DNA of 64,000 nucleotides from Brucella pseudogrignonensis (GTDB taxonomy: Bacteria > Pseudomonadota > Alphaproteobacteria > Rhizobiales > Rhizobiaceae), in assembly GCF_002252525.1 (NCBI RefSeq), contig NZ_NNRM01000043.1, positions 23,547-87,546 of the forward strand, written 5' to 3'. Position 1 is the first letter of the stretch; each line of letters starts with the position of its first letter. The notes beneath the pieces are model-generated. The model worked only from the letters and a program-made list of their open reading frames with translations. It did not search any database and was not told where the DNA came from. Made by a program: the position numbers and the translations under genes. Shown piece by piece: positions 26,540-35,312 of this stretch.

Positions 26540-27811
26540 GTGTTGTACGCCCGGCTCAAGGTCTCGCCTTTCATGCGTGCCATAATCAACCAGCTGGGCC
26601 TGATTGCTCAGATCATGGGCGGGAGCTTGCTTGCTCTTGGTCTGAACCTCGTTTTAGCGCGTTCCTTGCCTCTCGCGGAATATGGCGCGTATATGCTTGC
26701 TATGTCGATTGCATCCATAACCTGTTGGGGTGCGTTATGCGGCTATGATGTGCTTGCATCGCGTCATGCACAGGAGTGGAAAGATGACCCTCGGATGAGG
26801 AGCGCATTTGTCCTTGCCGGTCATTCGATGATCGCCATGGCATCGCTGGCCATGGCCGCGATTACGTGGTCGGTATGGTTTATTTTCTACCAGCAAGTGC
26901 TGGCTCCTGAAGCTGTGATGTTGGTCTGTCTCATCACCCCTATTTTGGCCAGCACCCGCTTTTTTGCTGCAATACTAACCGGTCTGGGGCATCCCCAACT
27001 GGGACATGCTCCGGAACGTTTTCTACGCGACGGCCTGCCGCTCATCGTTTTACTGATTGTCGTGCTCTTCGGAATGAGCCTTGGCTCGTCCGTTTTCCCG
27101 CTGGTACTTGTTTGCCTCGGGGCTGGTGCGGCGATGACTGCTACGGCCCTGCTGGCCCAGAAAATGGGATATGCACCGTCAGCTGACTGGAGCACCGCCA
27201 AAGTCTTACGGATCCGGCTGCAATCGGCCGCTTTCTGGCTCATGCTGCTTGCGACAGGGCAGTTGCTTCTCTCGCGACTGGGCCTCTTGATACTTGGTTA
27301 CATTTCCGGTGTTGATGCTGCGGGCTTGTATGGCGCCGTGCTGACAGTTTCAGAAATTGGCGGTTTTCCCGCCGTGGCGACCGCGCTGCTTTATGCTCCT
27401 GCAATTGCCAAAGCCTATCGTCAGGGTGAAAGCCCTCTGATGATACTGCAGAACGCACGGCGTGCGACACTTGCCTTGACATTGCCGTTGGTCGTGGTGT
27501 CGGTTTTCATTGGCGGCGATGCGCTTCGTATCTTCTTCGGCGAGGGCTATGATGCAGGTCATTTCGCACTCACTGCGCTCCTGCTCGTTCATGTAGTCCG
27601 CTCTGTCGCCTTATTTCCTCAGTTGGTCCTGTCTTTGACGAATGGGGAAAAGGCGGCATTGTACTGTCTCGGGGTTGGGCTGATTATCGAAGTCGCGTTC
27701 GTTTCAGCGTTGATTCCCCCTCTTGGGTTAACTGGCGCAGCCCTGGGTACATTGCTGTCATCAATGGTGCTTCAATGTTTGTTGCGCCGGACCATGTTTC
27801 GACACCTGTAG
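26540..27811 (+). CDS. Wzx-like polysaccharide flippase (MVF superfamily)
   Basis: A ~423-residue protein with about twelve hydrophobic segments, LARSLPLAEYGAYMLAMS near the N-terminus being the typical flippase pattern. It would flip the undecaprenyl-linked glycan unit to the periplasm. The start is GTG at 26540 or ATG at 26573; the latter removes 11 residues. Last plus-strand gene of the cluster; a hairpin follows directly after its stop codon. Confidence 0.85.
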   Translation: MLYARLKVSPFMRAIINQLGLIAQIMGGSLLALGLNLVLARSLPLAEYGAYMLAMSIASITCWGALCGYDVLASRHAQEWKDDPRMRSAFVLAGHSMIAMASLAMAAITWSVWFIFYQQVLAPEAVMLVCLITPILASTRFFAAILTGLGHPQLGHAPERFLRDGLPLIVLLIVVLFGMSLGSSVFPLVLVCLGAGAAMTATALLAQKMGYAPSADWSTAKVLRIRLQSAAFWLMLLATGQLLLSRLGLLILGYISGVDAAGLYGAVLTVSEIGGFPAVATALLYAPAIAKAYRQGESPLMILQNARRATLALTLPLVVVSVFIGGDALRIFFGEGYDAGHFALTALLLVHVVRSVALFPQLVLSLTNGEKAALYCLGVGLIIEVAFVSALIPPLGLTGAALGTLLSSMVLQCLLRRTMFRHL

Positions 27812-27865
27812 GGCTCCGTCAAACTTTCTGGTTGATCGTTGAGAAAGTTGGAGACTGGCAGAGCC
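27812..27865. terminator. Hairpin between convergent glycan genes
   Basis: Nested inverted repeats: GGCTC (27812) with GAGCC (27861), and inside them AACTTTCT (27822) with AGAAAGTT (27842). It lies in the 104-base gap between two convergent genes. No T tract follows, so termination is likely but unproven. Confidence 0.4.
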
Positions 27866-27915
27866 GATGCAGTTCAAAATGCTTCATTTGATTCTCAAGT
27901 GCGTCACGACCTAAT

Positions 27916-29358
27916 TTAAGAGGCGTGCTCTGGATTACGCAAGCGTTGGCAACTGCCACTTTCTGGATCGAAAATGGCTCTAACGCCGTATTCAGTCGTG
28001 AACTGATCCTTTTCGGTGTTTGTCAGATCATTCCAATTATCCGGCTCAAGCAATGTGCTTGCTCTACCACGCGTCGCAATCTCCGGGCCCCGCTGGCCCT
28101 TCACTAATAATCGAGCACCTGCCGCGCATTCGACGGCCGCACTGATTATTGAAGGCGGGAGGAGTGGGGTACTGCGGCTCCATCCATAACCACAACCGGC
28201 AATTCCGACGACACCGGCACATATGACAACAACATTCAGGCGCGCAGAATGCAACGAATGATTAAAAAGGGCGCTGCCCATATATGCCGCAATGATCGAG
28301 CAGGCGAACGTGATGGGGAGTACGAAATATCGACCCTGAGGAAACGAAAACAGGACCGGACCTAAAGCCATAGATGCGAGCGCGAGGATCGGAAGAATTA
28401 GCAAAAGGGTTGACCGCTGCGAGCGTTTTACAACGATGCCTGGAAAAAGGGAGGTGAAAACGAGTAACATGGGAAGAGGGGAGATCGCAAACGCCAATAC
28501 CAAAGCCTTACCGGAATCAAACGATGATCGGGCTAGCCGCTCCATCCAGATTGCTGGCGCTTCAAACAGGGTTGGCGGGGTAGCTGGCCAGTATGTTGTG
28601 GGGCGTATCGGTGGCGCTATCGCCGCAATGCCTTGGGTTTCAGTTGCCAGAGCCGTGCCGCAACACTGGATGGAATAGATCAGATAGGGCGAATAGCCGA
28701 CGAAGAACAGAGCCGCGACGATAAGCAGCGCCAGCCATCGTTTTATTCCACCCGTCCAGACCAGGAACGTGCCCAGGATCAGTACTGCGGAAAACGATAA
28801 TGTGTCAAAACGCGTCAAAGCGAGGACGCCCAGCACCAAGCCCAATTTTGCTGCGAAGATCAAACGATGTTGTTGTGCGCCGAGGAAGAAAAAACGCAGT
28901 GCCAGCGCCATGAGACAGGCGGTAATCGGTATCGTGCGTCCGGCGATGACTTCCTCAAGGAAAAACCAATTAAGGCAGAGTCCGGCAGTAGCCACCCCCG
29001 TGATTACAACCGCGTTCTTCTTGCTTTCCGCGATGGGCTCTATGGCCAAGTAGATGAACCATGGTAAAGCCAAAATAGCTAGGGCATTGATGATCAAACC
29101 AGAGCGAAAGCCTGTGCCAAGGACTTGGTCAAGGCCGCCAATCAAAGCCGGATAGAAGAACGGATGACTGATCGGAAGATCGGTAGCCACACGATACTGG
29201 CGAATGCCGGTAACCGTCTCACTATGCCAAAGCCACCGGCTGATATCGTATAAGACCCAGCTGTCCGGTGACATCAATGGCCGGTGCCAGGCCGCAGCCA
29301 ATACCAGGCAGACAAATCCGACAAACAGTAAATATGGCAGATGGGAGCGACCGCTCAT
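27916..29358 (-). CDS. GT-C-like membrane glycosyltransferase
   Basis: 480 residues with about ten to eleven hydrophobic segments. The first periplasmic loop MSPDSWVLYDISRWLW holds an acidic residue after the first helix (AWHRPLMSPDSW), as in ArnT/PMT-type GT-C enzymes that use lipid-linked sugars. A soluble C-terminal tail of ~90 residues includes RASTLLEPDNWNDL. Donor and acceptor are unknown. Its ATG overlaps the stop of the upstream GT2 gene (4 bases), so both form a minus-strand operon facing the main cluster. Confidence 0.75.
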   Translation of the reverse strand: MSGRSHLPYLLFVGFVCLVLAAAWHRPLMSPDSWVLYDISRWLWHSETVTGIRQYRVATDLPISHPFFYPALIGGLDQVLGTGFRSGLIINALAILALPWFIYLAIEPIAESKKNAVVITGVATAGLCLNWFFLEEVIAGRTIPITACLMALALRFFFLGAQQHRLIFAAKLGLVLGVLALTRFDTLSFSAVLILGTFLVWTGGIKRWLALLIVAALFFVGYSPYLIYSIQCCGTALATETQGIAAIAPPIRPTTYWPATPPTLFEAPAIWMERLARSSFDSGKALVLAFAISPLPMLLVFTSLFPGIVVKRSQRSTLLLILPILALASMALGPVLFSFPQGRYFVLPITFACSIIAAYMGSALFNHSLHSARLNVVVICAGVVGIAGCGYGWSRSTPLLPPSIISAAVECAAGARLLVKGQRGPEIATRGRASTLLEPDNWNDLTNTEKDQFTTEYGVRAIFDPESGSCQRLRNPEHAS

Positions 29359-30152
29359 TGGACTGATGATGCCCTGATGCGGCTAACCAGGAGCCGCCGC
29401 CAATATCGAATGTAGGACCAGGCTTTCAACCCGAAACATGTGGTCCGTGAAATCTGCCGGGTTTCATATAATCGATCATAGACAGTTATTTCCCCCTTCT
29501 GCATAGCGTGCAAATTCGCCGACAAACCAGCATATCCGTAGAATGGCTTGAACACGAATGCCAAGGGAGGATCGAGCGCCACGCTGCGATACCCTGCCAT
29601 GATGACCTCGCACCAGAGCAAATAATCCTCGGTACGTTGCAACTGTTCTGAAAAGCGAAGTGGCAGATCCCGGCGGATAATAACTGAGGAGGTGTTGAAT
29701 GGATTTTTAAGTAACACGTCACGGTGCCGGAGATTTCTTGTCGTCACTGCACGAGGTAACATGTCTTTGAGCTCAAACCCAGAGTGAATCAGTGGTGTTC
29801 GATGGCCGGAAATATCGGCACCGGAATCCATGATTGCGATTTGCCATTTGAGCTTATCTTTGTGCCAGGCGTCGTCTGCATCGAGAAAGGCCACATAATT
29901 GGCTCGCGCCAATGACCATCCTTTATTGCGCGCCGCAGCAGGCCCGGCATTGTGTGGCTGCGAACAAACACGTAATTTACCTTGAAGGGTAAGGACGTGT
30001 TGAGCTGCGATCTTGACCGTCTCATCGGTGCTCATATCGTCCACTAGAATAACCTCGAAATCATCTCGAGATTGACGCTTCAGCGAGTCGAGAGCTCTGC
30101 TGATTGTGTCTGCTGCATTATATGCTGGAATTACAACACTGACCTTAGGCAT
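29355..30152 (-). CDS. GT2 family glycosyltransferase
   Basis: A 265-residue GT-A enzyme beginning MPKVSVVIPAYNAADTISRA, with VILVDDMSTDET for UDP-sugar binding, AAARNKGWSLARANYVAFLD leading to the metal-binding DADDAW, and the late RTEDYLLWCEV acidic motif of the catalytic base. The start at 30152 was preferred because the family begins there; 61 extra in-frame codons upstream look unrelated. No strong ribosome binding site is visible. It is translationally coupled to the GT-C-like gene after it. Confidence 0.88.
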   Translation of the reverse strand: MPKVSVVIPAYNAADTISRALDSLKRQSRDDFEVILVDDMSTDETVKIAAQHVLTLQGKLRVCSQPHNAGPAAARNKGWSLARANYVAFLDADDAWHKDKLKWQIAIMDSGADISGHRTPLIHSGFELKDMLPRAVTTRNLRHRDVLLKNPFNTSSVIIRRDLPLRFSEQLQRTEDYLLWCEVIMAGYRSVALDPPLAFVFKPFYGYAGLSANLHAMQKGEITVYDRLYETRQISRTTCFGLKAWSYIRYWRRLLVSRIRASSVQ

Positions 30153-30338
30153 CAGAACGATAACTGAATTGAATGTTTGGAGGAACAGAGGGCACACTCG
30201 TCTAGTCTCATTGACAGCAATACGCTGTTCGGTAGCAGATTGGTTAAGACAATTGAAGAATTGTCTGTTTTCAATAGACTTGGAAGATTCTTCTCCATTC
30301 TGCTTCTTAAGGTCAAGTGTTTTCGATATTTCCAATTC

Positions 30339-30376
30339 GGGGTCGGAACAAGAGCAGTTATAAATCGTACGCTCTC
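30339..30376 (+). repeat. Tn3-like terminal inverted repeat, copy 1
   Basis: 38 bases starting GGGGTCGGAACAAGA and containing GTACGCT near the inner end, the length and layout of Tn3-family ends (outer GGGG, inner TACGCTAAG). A similar copy in the same orientation lies at 33560-33597. No transposase belongs to it here. Confidence 0.6.
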
Positions 30377-30646
30377 ATGAGCGATTTAGGTTTTCCAGAC
30401 GCATTTAAGTTACCCCGCTTTCGCGAGGGCGGTCAATTATTGCAGCCTGTGCACGGTGTTGGGAATGCGGGTCCGAACCGATGGTTATCATACTCTCATC
30501 CGCGGATTCTCACCGCCTGACCATATACGTTACGGGCTTGCCTCTCTCTAAGGACGGATATTTATCCCAACGTAAGTCGAGGGTTCCGTGATCTTTGGCC
30601 GACATCTCCAGCATACTGCACAAGCAGAAGGGTCTGGTAGATTGCG
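30377..30646. other. Gene-free debris between a Tn3-like end and IS21
   Basis: About 270 bases without a supported gene, probably 3' non-coding sequence of the IS110-type element whose coding remnant lies on the other side of IS21. Confidence 0.35.
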
Positions 30647-30763
30647 GGTTAGGTGCGTATTTCAGAATCCGCGGACAGCGATTTCAGTAAATCGCGGACA
30701 CTTGTTTCGCTAATTCGCGGACAGTTCAGCCGCGGCGTTTTTCAGGCCTGTTGTTGATCAGAC

Positions 30764-31534
30764 TTACGTTCTTTCGTTGTCCGCGCTGAGCGTTATGTCA
30801 ATGCCGGATTTGGCTTTGCGCATGCTATCCCCTTCCAAATTGATGCGGTGAGCATTGTGCACGACGCGGTCGAGTATCGCATCGGCAACGGTTTCGTCCC
30901 CGATTAGGTAGTGCCAGGTATTTACCGGAACCTGTGCGGTAATGAGTGTCGACCTGCGTTGGTATCTCTCTTCGATGATTTCAAAGAGATGGAAGCGCTG
31001 CTGATCGTTGAACGTGTGCGTGGCGAAGTCGTCAAGGATCAGCAACTGGACCTTCATAAGACGGTTCATGAGCCTTGGATAGCGACCGTCCAGCTTGGCC
31101 ATGGCGAGATCTTCGAAGAGGCGGGGCGCGCGAACATAGAGAACCGAATGGTCATGTCGGGCAGCCTGACGGCCCATCGCACAGGCCAGCCATGACTTTC
31201 CCGTGCCAGTTTTCCCTGTCACGATCAAATTCTCATGGTTTGTCAGCCATTGTCCCTGTGCGAGTGCCATTGTCGCCCGGCGATCAATGTTACGTGCCGC
31301 ATGAAAGTCGATATCTTCGACACAGGCCTGCGGGAAGCGCAGCTTTGCGGCGACCAGGCGCGCCGTCAGCCGTTTATCGGCGCGCACTGCAATCTCCCGG
31401 TCGAGCATGAGGCCCAGCCATTCTTCTTTGTCCATCGCACGGGCTTCGGGTTGGTCTGCCAATTCTCGCCAGGCAGAAGCCATGCCCGACAGACCGAGTG
31501 TGTACATGTGATCAAGCGTTGGATTGGAGAGCAT
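30764..31534 (-). CDS. istB: IS21 helper ATPase IstB
   Basis: A 256-residue AAA+ ATPase. Walker A is [17 protein letters not shown], Walker [11 protein letters not shown]. IstB loads on target DNA and activates the IstA transposase. The ATG at 31534 has AAGAAGGAAT before it; 80 extra in-frame codons upstream are not part of the family. It lies 157 bases downstream of istA on the same strand. Confidence 0.93.
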   Translation of the reverse strand: MLSNPTLDHMYTLGLSGMASAWRELADQPEARAMDKEEWLGLMLDREIAVRADKRLTARLVAAKLRFPQACVEDIDFHAARNIDRRATMALAQGQWLTNHENLIVTGKTGTGKSWLACAMGRQAARHDHSVLYVRAPRLFEDLAMAKLDGRYPRLMNRLMKVQLLILDDFATHTFNDQQRFHLFEIIEERYQRRSTLITAQVPVNTWHYLIGDETVADAILDRVVHNAHRINLEGDSMRKAKSGIDITLSADNERT

Positions 31535-31691
31535 TCTTATTCCTTCTTTTTTAGGGGCACGATGCTGACAGACTTCGTTTCGTGCTGTCAGCTCGATCGA
31601 TGAAGCCTGGGGTCCCTGGGGCGCGCAGCTTTCCACATTGCGTAGCGCTTCAGGGGCTTCAGGCCGGACACCAGCATTATTGCCAGCGATT

Positions 31692-33245
31692 TCAATGGTA
31701 ATAGCCGCGGCCACGAATGTTGGAATGAATGGGTAGTGGCTTTCCGACTTCCTCGACCGGGTGAACCCGATCAAGGCCTGCCTGCAAAATGGATCGGACT
31801 GAGGTATAGGTCAGCGCGTTGATGACAAGCGCTCGTTCGCAGGCAGCGTCGAGGCGATCATGCTCATAGCGTCGGGCAAGGGAGAGAATGCCAAGCGCTG
31901 CACGATATCCCTGTTCCGGATGTGGTTTGTCGCGGATGACCCGTTCGACAAAAATTCCTGTATTGGTGCTGATGCCGTTGGCCTGCCGGATCAGGCTTGC
32001 CGCGCTCATTCCGGCATGCCGCTGATGGGATTTGGGCATATGTTCCTTCACGGTGACGTGTCCGTTACGCTCGGAACGGCGGCGATGGGACGCAATCCGC
32101 TTGTGGTTGAAGAATATTTCGACCACCCGATGCGTCAGGCGTACGGTGACCATTTTGCCGATCAGCTGATGCGGCACGGAATAGAAGGTCTTTGCCACCT
32201 CGACATGGTAATCGGAATGGACCTTGGCTGATTTCCACTCCGCATACTCGAAGTCTGCCGTCGGCAACGGGCGGAGAGCGGCGCGCTCTATCTCCTCAAA
32301 CAACGCGTGCCGGGACTTGCCGGTATGGCGCATGGGGCGGTTGTTGATGTCTTCCAATAGCTCGGCAATAGCAGCGTTCAGGTTGTCCAGCGAGAAGAAA
32401 GTCTGATTGCGAAGCCGCGCCAGAATCCAGCGTTCTGCAATTAAAACAGATCCTTCGATTTTGGCCTTATCACGGGGCTTTCTTACGCGCGTCGGCAAGA
32501 TTGTCGTGCCGTAATGCTCACTGAAGGCTTCAAATGTCGCGGTGATCGTTGGCTCGAACCACAGGGCAACCGCAAAACCTGACTTGAGATTGTCGCAGAC
32601 AATGGCCTTTGTCACGCCGCCAAAATAGTTCAGCGCCCGTTTCTGTCCCTCAATCCAGTCTGGTAGCTTCTGGCTCTCACTGGCATAGGAGAAGATCAAA
32701 TTGGAGGCCGGAAGAACCGCTACAAAAATCTGCGCCTGACGGATCTCGCCGGTCTGTGGGCTGACAAGCGGCACCGTGTGGCCCGCATAGTCCGTCTGCA
32801 TTGTCGCTCCGGCCTCATGCCGGTTGCGATAGCGCGGCGACACTGTTTGCTCATAAGCTGCAAAATTCGTGCAGAACCACGTATATCCATAACCGTCCGG
32901 ATGAGCGGCGCGATACTCCTGCCACAACAGCGTCAGCGTCACGCCCTTGCGCTTCAACTCACGCGAAACATACGAAAAATCTGGCTCTTGGGTGTCCTGG
33001 GGCGGACGGCCAGCCTGTTTGAACAACAGCTTCTCCAACTGCCTGTCGTCATCAAAGGCGACCGGTATTGGCCACATGCCAATCCCCGCCTGACGCGCCC
33101 GGTGCAGGTAAGTCGAAACCGCCGTCTTTCCTATTCGAAGCCGCTCCGAAACCTCGCGGACAGACAGGCCCTGTTCAAAGGTCAGTCGTAAAATCGATCG
33201 GATATCTTTCATCGTAATGCGCTTTGCTTGCTTCCGTCTTGGCAT
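31692..33245 (-). CDS. istA: IS21 transposase IstA
   Basis: A 517-residue DDE transposase of IS21. N-terminal [22 protein letters not shown], catalytic core starting at [14 protein letters not shown] (first Asp), second Asp in [10 protein letters not shown], and Glu in [12 protein letters not shown]. The ATG at 33245 has GGAGGTTTG before it. Intact, so the element could be active together with IstB. Confidence 0.93.
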   Translation of the reverse strand: MPRRKQAKRITMKDIRSILRLTFEQGLSVREVSERLRIGKTAVSTYLHRARQAGIGMWPIPVAFDDDRQLEKLLFKQAGRPPQDTQEPDFSYVSRELKRKGVTLTLLWQEYRAAHPDGYGYTWFCTNFAAYEQTVSPRYRNRHEAGATMQTDYAGHTVPLVSPQTGEIRQAQIFVAVLPASNLIFSYASESQKLPDWIEGQKRALNYFGGVTKAIVCDNLKSGFAVALWFEPTITATFEAFSEHYGTTILPTRVRKPRDKAKIEGSVLIAERWILARLRNQTFFSLDNLNAAIAELLEDINNRPMRHTGKSRHALFEEIERAALRPLPTADFEYAEWKSAKVHSDYHVEVAKTFYSVPHQLIGKMVTVRLTHRVVEIFFNHKRIASHRRRSERNGHVTVKEHMPKSHQRHAGMSAASLIRQANGISTNTGIFVERVIRDKPHPEQGYRAALGILSLARRYEHDRLDAACERALVINALTYTSVRSILQAGLDRVHPVEEVGKPLPIHSNIRGRGYYH

Positions 33246-33412
33246 CAAACCTCCTGGTCGAAGCAGGAAGAAAATCATGCCCAAACGGCACCTGCAAAAA
33301 CGCGCGCAAACTGTCCGCACATTACTGAAATCGCTGTCCGCGAATTACCGTAATGGCTGTCCGCATATTACTGAAAAAGGTGTCCGTGAATTAGTGAAAC
33401 CCGCAGGTTAGG

Positions 33413-33559
33413 CTCGGATCGGTACGTGTCGGGCAATATCCCAGATGAAACCAGCCAGTTCACGCGCGATAGCAGTTAGAATACGAGGTTGTGGTTTTCC
33501 GGTTTTCGAAAGATCACGATACCGCTTGCATAATCGGGTCTGCGCTTTCCAGCCAATAT
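33413..33559 (-). pseudogene. IS110-family transposase, C-terminal remnant
   Basis: The minus strand reads WKAQTRLCKRYRDLSKTGKP followed by QPRILTAIARELAGFIWDIA and RHVP, matching the C-terminal end of IS110/IS1111-type transposases. It is cut on its upstream side by a Tn3-like inverted repeat at 33560; its stop codon TAA lies within the IS21 target duplication. Only ~48 residues remain. Confidence 0.7.
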
Positions 33560-33597
33560 GGGGTCGGAACAAGATTTGCTGAAAATTGTACGCTAAG
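33560..33597 (+). repeat. Tn3-like terminal inverted repeat, copy 2
   Basis: 38 bases from GGGGTCGGAACAAGA to the inner TACGCTAAG, the standard outline of a Tn3-family end. The interior side points right, toward a broken resolvase gene at 33631-34066. It shares ~26 of 38 bases with the copy at 30339. Confidence 0.7.
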
Positions 33598-33630
33598 CTC
33601 GAACGGACCGTGAATCTTCGTCCCTTACCC

Positions 33631-34066
33631 TCATAATGGTCTGGCGGCTGGTTCCGACTTGGCGCGCATCAGGCCAGATTGCGTCCGTTCAATCAGCAAA
33701 TCCCGCTCGGACTGCGCAAAGGCATTGAGCACCTGCATAGTCAGAATGCCAGAGGAACTGGTGAGGTCCGCGCCACCAAGAGCGAGACAATAGACTTTCC
33801 CCCATTTCCGAGAGTGCCTTGACGGTGGTGCTGACATCGATGGCATCACGGCCGAGCTTGGTGACAATGAGAACGTCGCCGGCTTCAAGGCAGCCCATGA
33901 GTTTGGAAAATCCACGGCGCCGCGCAATGGGCGTGCTGCCAGATACCGTCTCGTTGACGATCCGGCGCGGCTCGACCTGGAAGCCGACGGCTTTGATATC
34001 CTGGATCTGATTTTGGGTGGTCTGGCCGGTTGTTGAGACACGGACAAAGGCTAGGGTGCGGGGCAT
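33631..34066 (-). pseudogene. Serine resolvase (Tn3 TnpR type), frameshifted and truncated
   Basis: Begins [20 protein letters not shown] with the catalytic serine in VRVST, and continues through [21 protein letters not shown] shift at a GGGGG/AAA run near 33795 moves it into another frame with [20 protein letters not shown], then [20 protein letters not shown]. The C-terminal HTH that binds res sites is missing after RAKSE. It is the interior remnant of the Tn3-like element whose end lies at 33560. Confidence 0.8.
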
Positions 34067-34141
34067 TTAGGCTCAATTTCGTCCGAATAGGCTATCCGTC
34101 CTCGATGCCCTGCTGCAAAGCCGAAGGAGCAAAGCAGCAGC

Positions 34142-34722
34142 GGACTCTGTTGCAAATTTTAATTATGGCCAAAATAACCGTTGGTCGGGACGTCGGTTAC
34201 CTGGCAGCTTCACGGTTTTCGAGACTCTGAGCGAGCAGCGCTACAGCCTCCGTCAGCGCGCTCGGTCCGATGCCAAAAGCCCGTTCAACGATGCGTGCTT
34301 CTCCACGGATGTCGCCTGTTAGATTGAAAATCGCAGCCTGTCCCTTGCGCAATGCGCGCATGACCTCAAAACCTTTGATCGTCGCATAGGCCGTTTTCAG
34401 TGTCTTGAACTCTCTCACCGGTTTGATCAGTTGCTTCAGCTTGCCGTGATCGGCCTCAACGACGTTGTTCAGATATTTGACCTGTCGGTGCACGAGTTCT
34501 ACGGGACATTTGCTTTCGGCCTTCAATTGCGCAATCGCAATGCCATAAGTCGGGGCCTTGTCGGTGTTGATGACAGTCGGCTTTTCCCAGTCCTTCAGAC
34601 CACTCAAGACCTTGCCGAGAAAGCGCTTGGCTGCTTTGGCATTGCGCGTCGGCGACAGATAGAAATCGATCGTGTTGCCGAACTTATCGTGAGCGCAACG
34701 AATAGCCCACGTCTTTCGTGAT
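34142..34722 (-). pseudogene. IS6-family transposase, 3' half with one terminal repeat
   Basis: An open frame without a start (34197-34722) gives WAIRCAHDKFGNTIDFYLSP, TRNAKAAKRFLGKVLSGLKD and VKYLNNVVEADHGKLKQLIK, the C-terminal half of an IS6100-like transposase including the final Glu region. The left end GGACTCTGTTGCAAATTTTA (34142) resembles the IS6 terminal repeat GGCTCTGTTGCAAA. The 5' half was lost at the junction with the IS66-type element near 34722-34745. Confidence 0.75.
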
Positions 34723-34748
34723 TGACGGAATGGGTTTCCGGCTGGCAG

Positions 34749-35312
34749 TCAAAACTTTTGCTTTGCCCGCTTCGGCATAAAATAGGTTCGGATATTGACG
34801 AGTGCTTCAGCGACGTCAGCGGCATCCTGGCGGGTGGCTTTGCGTTTTGTCTCGCCGAGCTTGCGGATGGGCGCAATGATATCGCCAGTCCCGGCATGAC
34901 CGCGAAGAACCGGCTGCCAAAGCCTCGGCGCGTATCCTGTTGCCAGCAAAAAGCAGAGGTCCCAATCGAACGGATCAAAGGTTTGGTCATCGATCCTGGT
35001 GAACCTGGGCCTGTGGTCTTTCGGGGTTTCGGAAAGGTTCGCGGAGATACGGTTATATTCCGCAACGATCGTCTGCACGGCCCGATGTTCGGTTGTTTCC
35101 ATCGGCAGGTTCACGGCGTCCGGGCCGGTCAGTTCCGGGATCCATTTGCGTGGGTCGATGAACTTTGGGCCAATGATCAGAGCCGTAAGATAACCATCGA
35201 GACCGCTCATTGACCAGATTGGCGATGCCGGACGGCGTCCTCTGATAAAGGCTTCGAACGCCGCGTCATCAAGCTTCGGTCGAGCCGTCGTCCCCTGCCT
35301 GTTGTGCGTCAT
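34749..35312 (-). CDS. UPF0149/YecA-like protein of the IS66 element
   Basis: A 187-residue protein with SMSGLDGYLTALIIGPKFID and FDPFDWDLCFLLATGYAPRL, the UPF0149 (YgfB/YecA) pattern. Such genes ride in some IS66-type elements after tnpC, with which it shares a 4-base overlap. The short basic C-terminus (MPKRAKQKF) lacks the SEC-C zinc motif found in some YecA proteins. Role in transposition unknown. Confidence 0.8.
   Translation of the reverse strand: MTHNRQGTTARPKLDDAAFEAFIRGRRPASPIWSMSGLDGYLTALIIGPKFIDPRKWIPELTGPDAVNLPMETTEHRAVQTIVAEYNRISANLSETPKDHRPRFTRIDDQTFDPFDWDLCFLLATGYAPRLWQPVLRGHAGTGDIIAPIRKLGETKRKATRQDAADVAEALVNIRTYFMPKRAKQKF

Larger units (their letters stand above)
30654..33405 (-). 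mobile_element. IS21-family insertion sequence, complete
   Basis: 2,752 bp with istA and istB. Both ends begin TGCG, followed by TTTCA and CGGACA at matching positions when read inward, and each end has several CTGTCCGCGAATTAC-like subterminal repeats, as is typical of IS21. The 7-bp sequence GGTTAGG flanks the element on both sides (30647-30653 and 33406-33412) and is the target duplication. It sits at the stop codon of an IS110-type transposase remnant. Confidence 0.85.
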
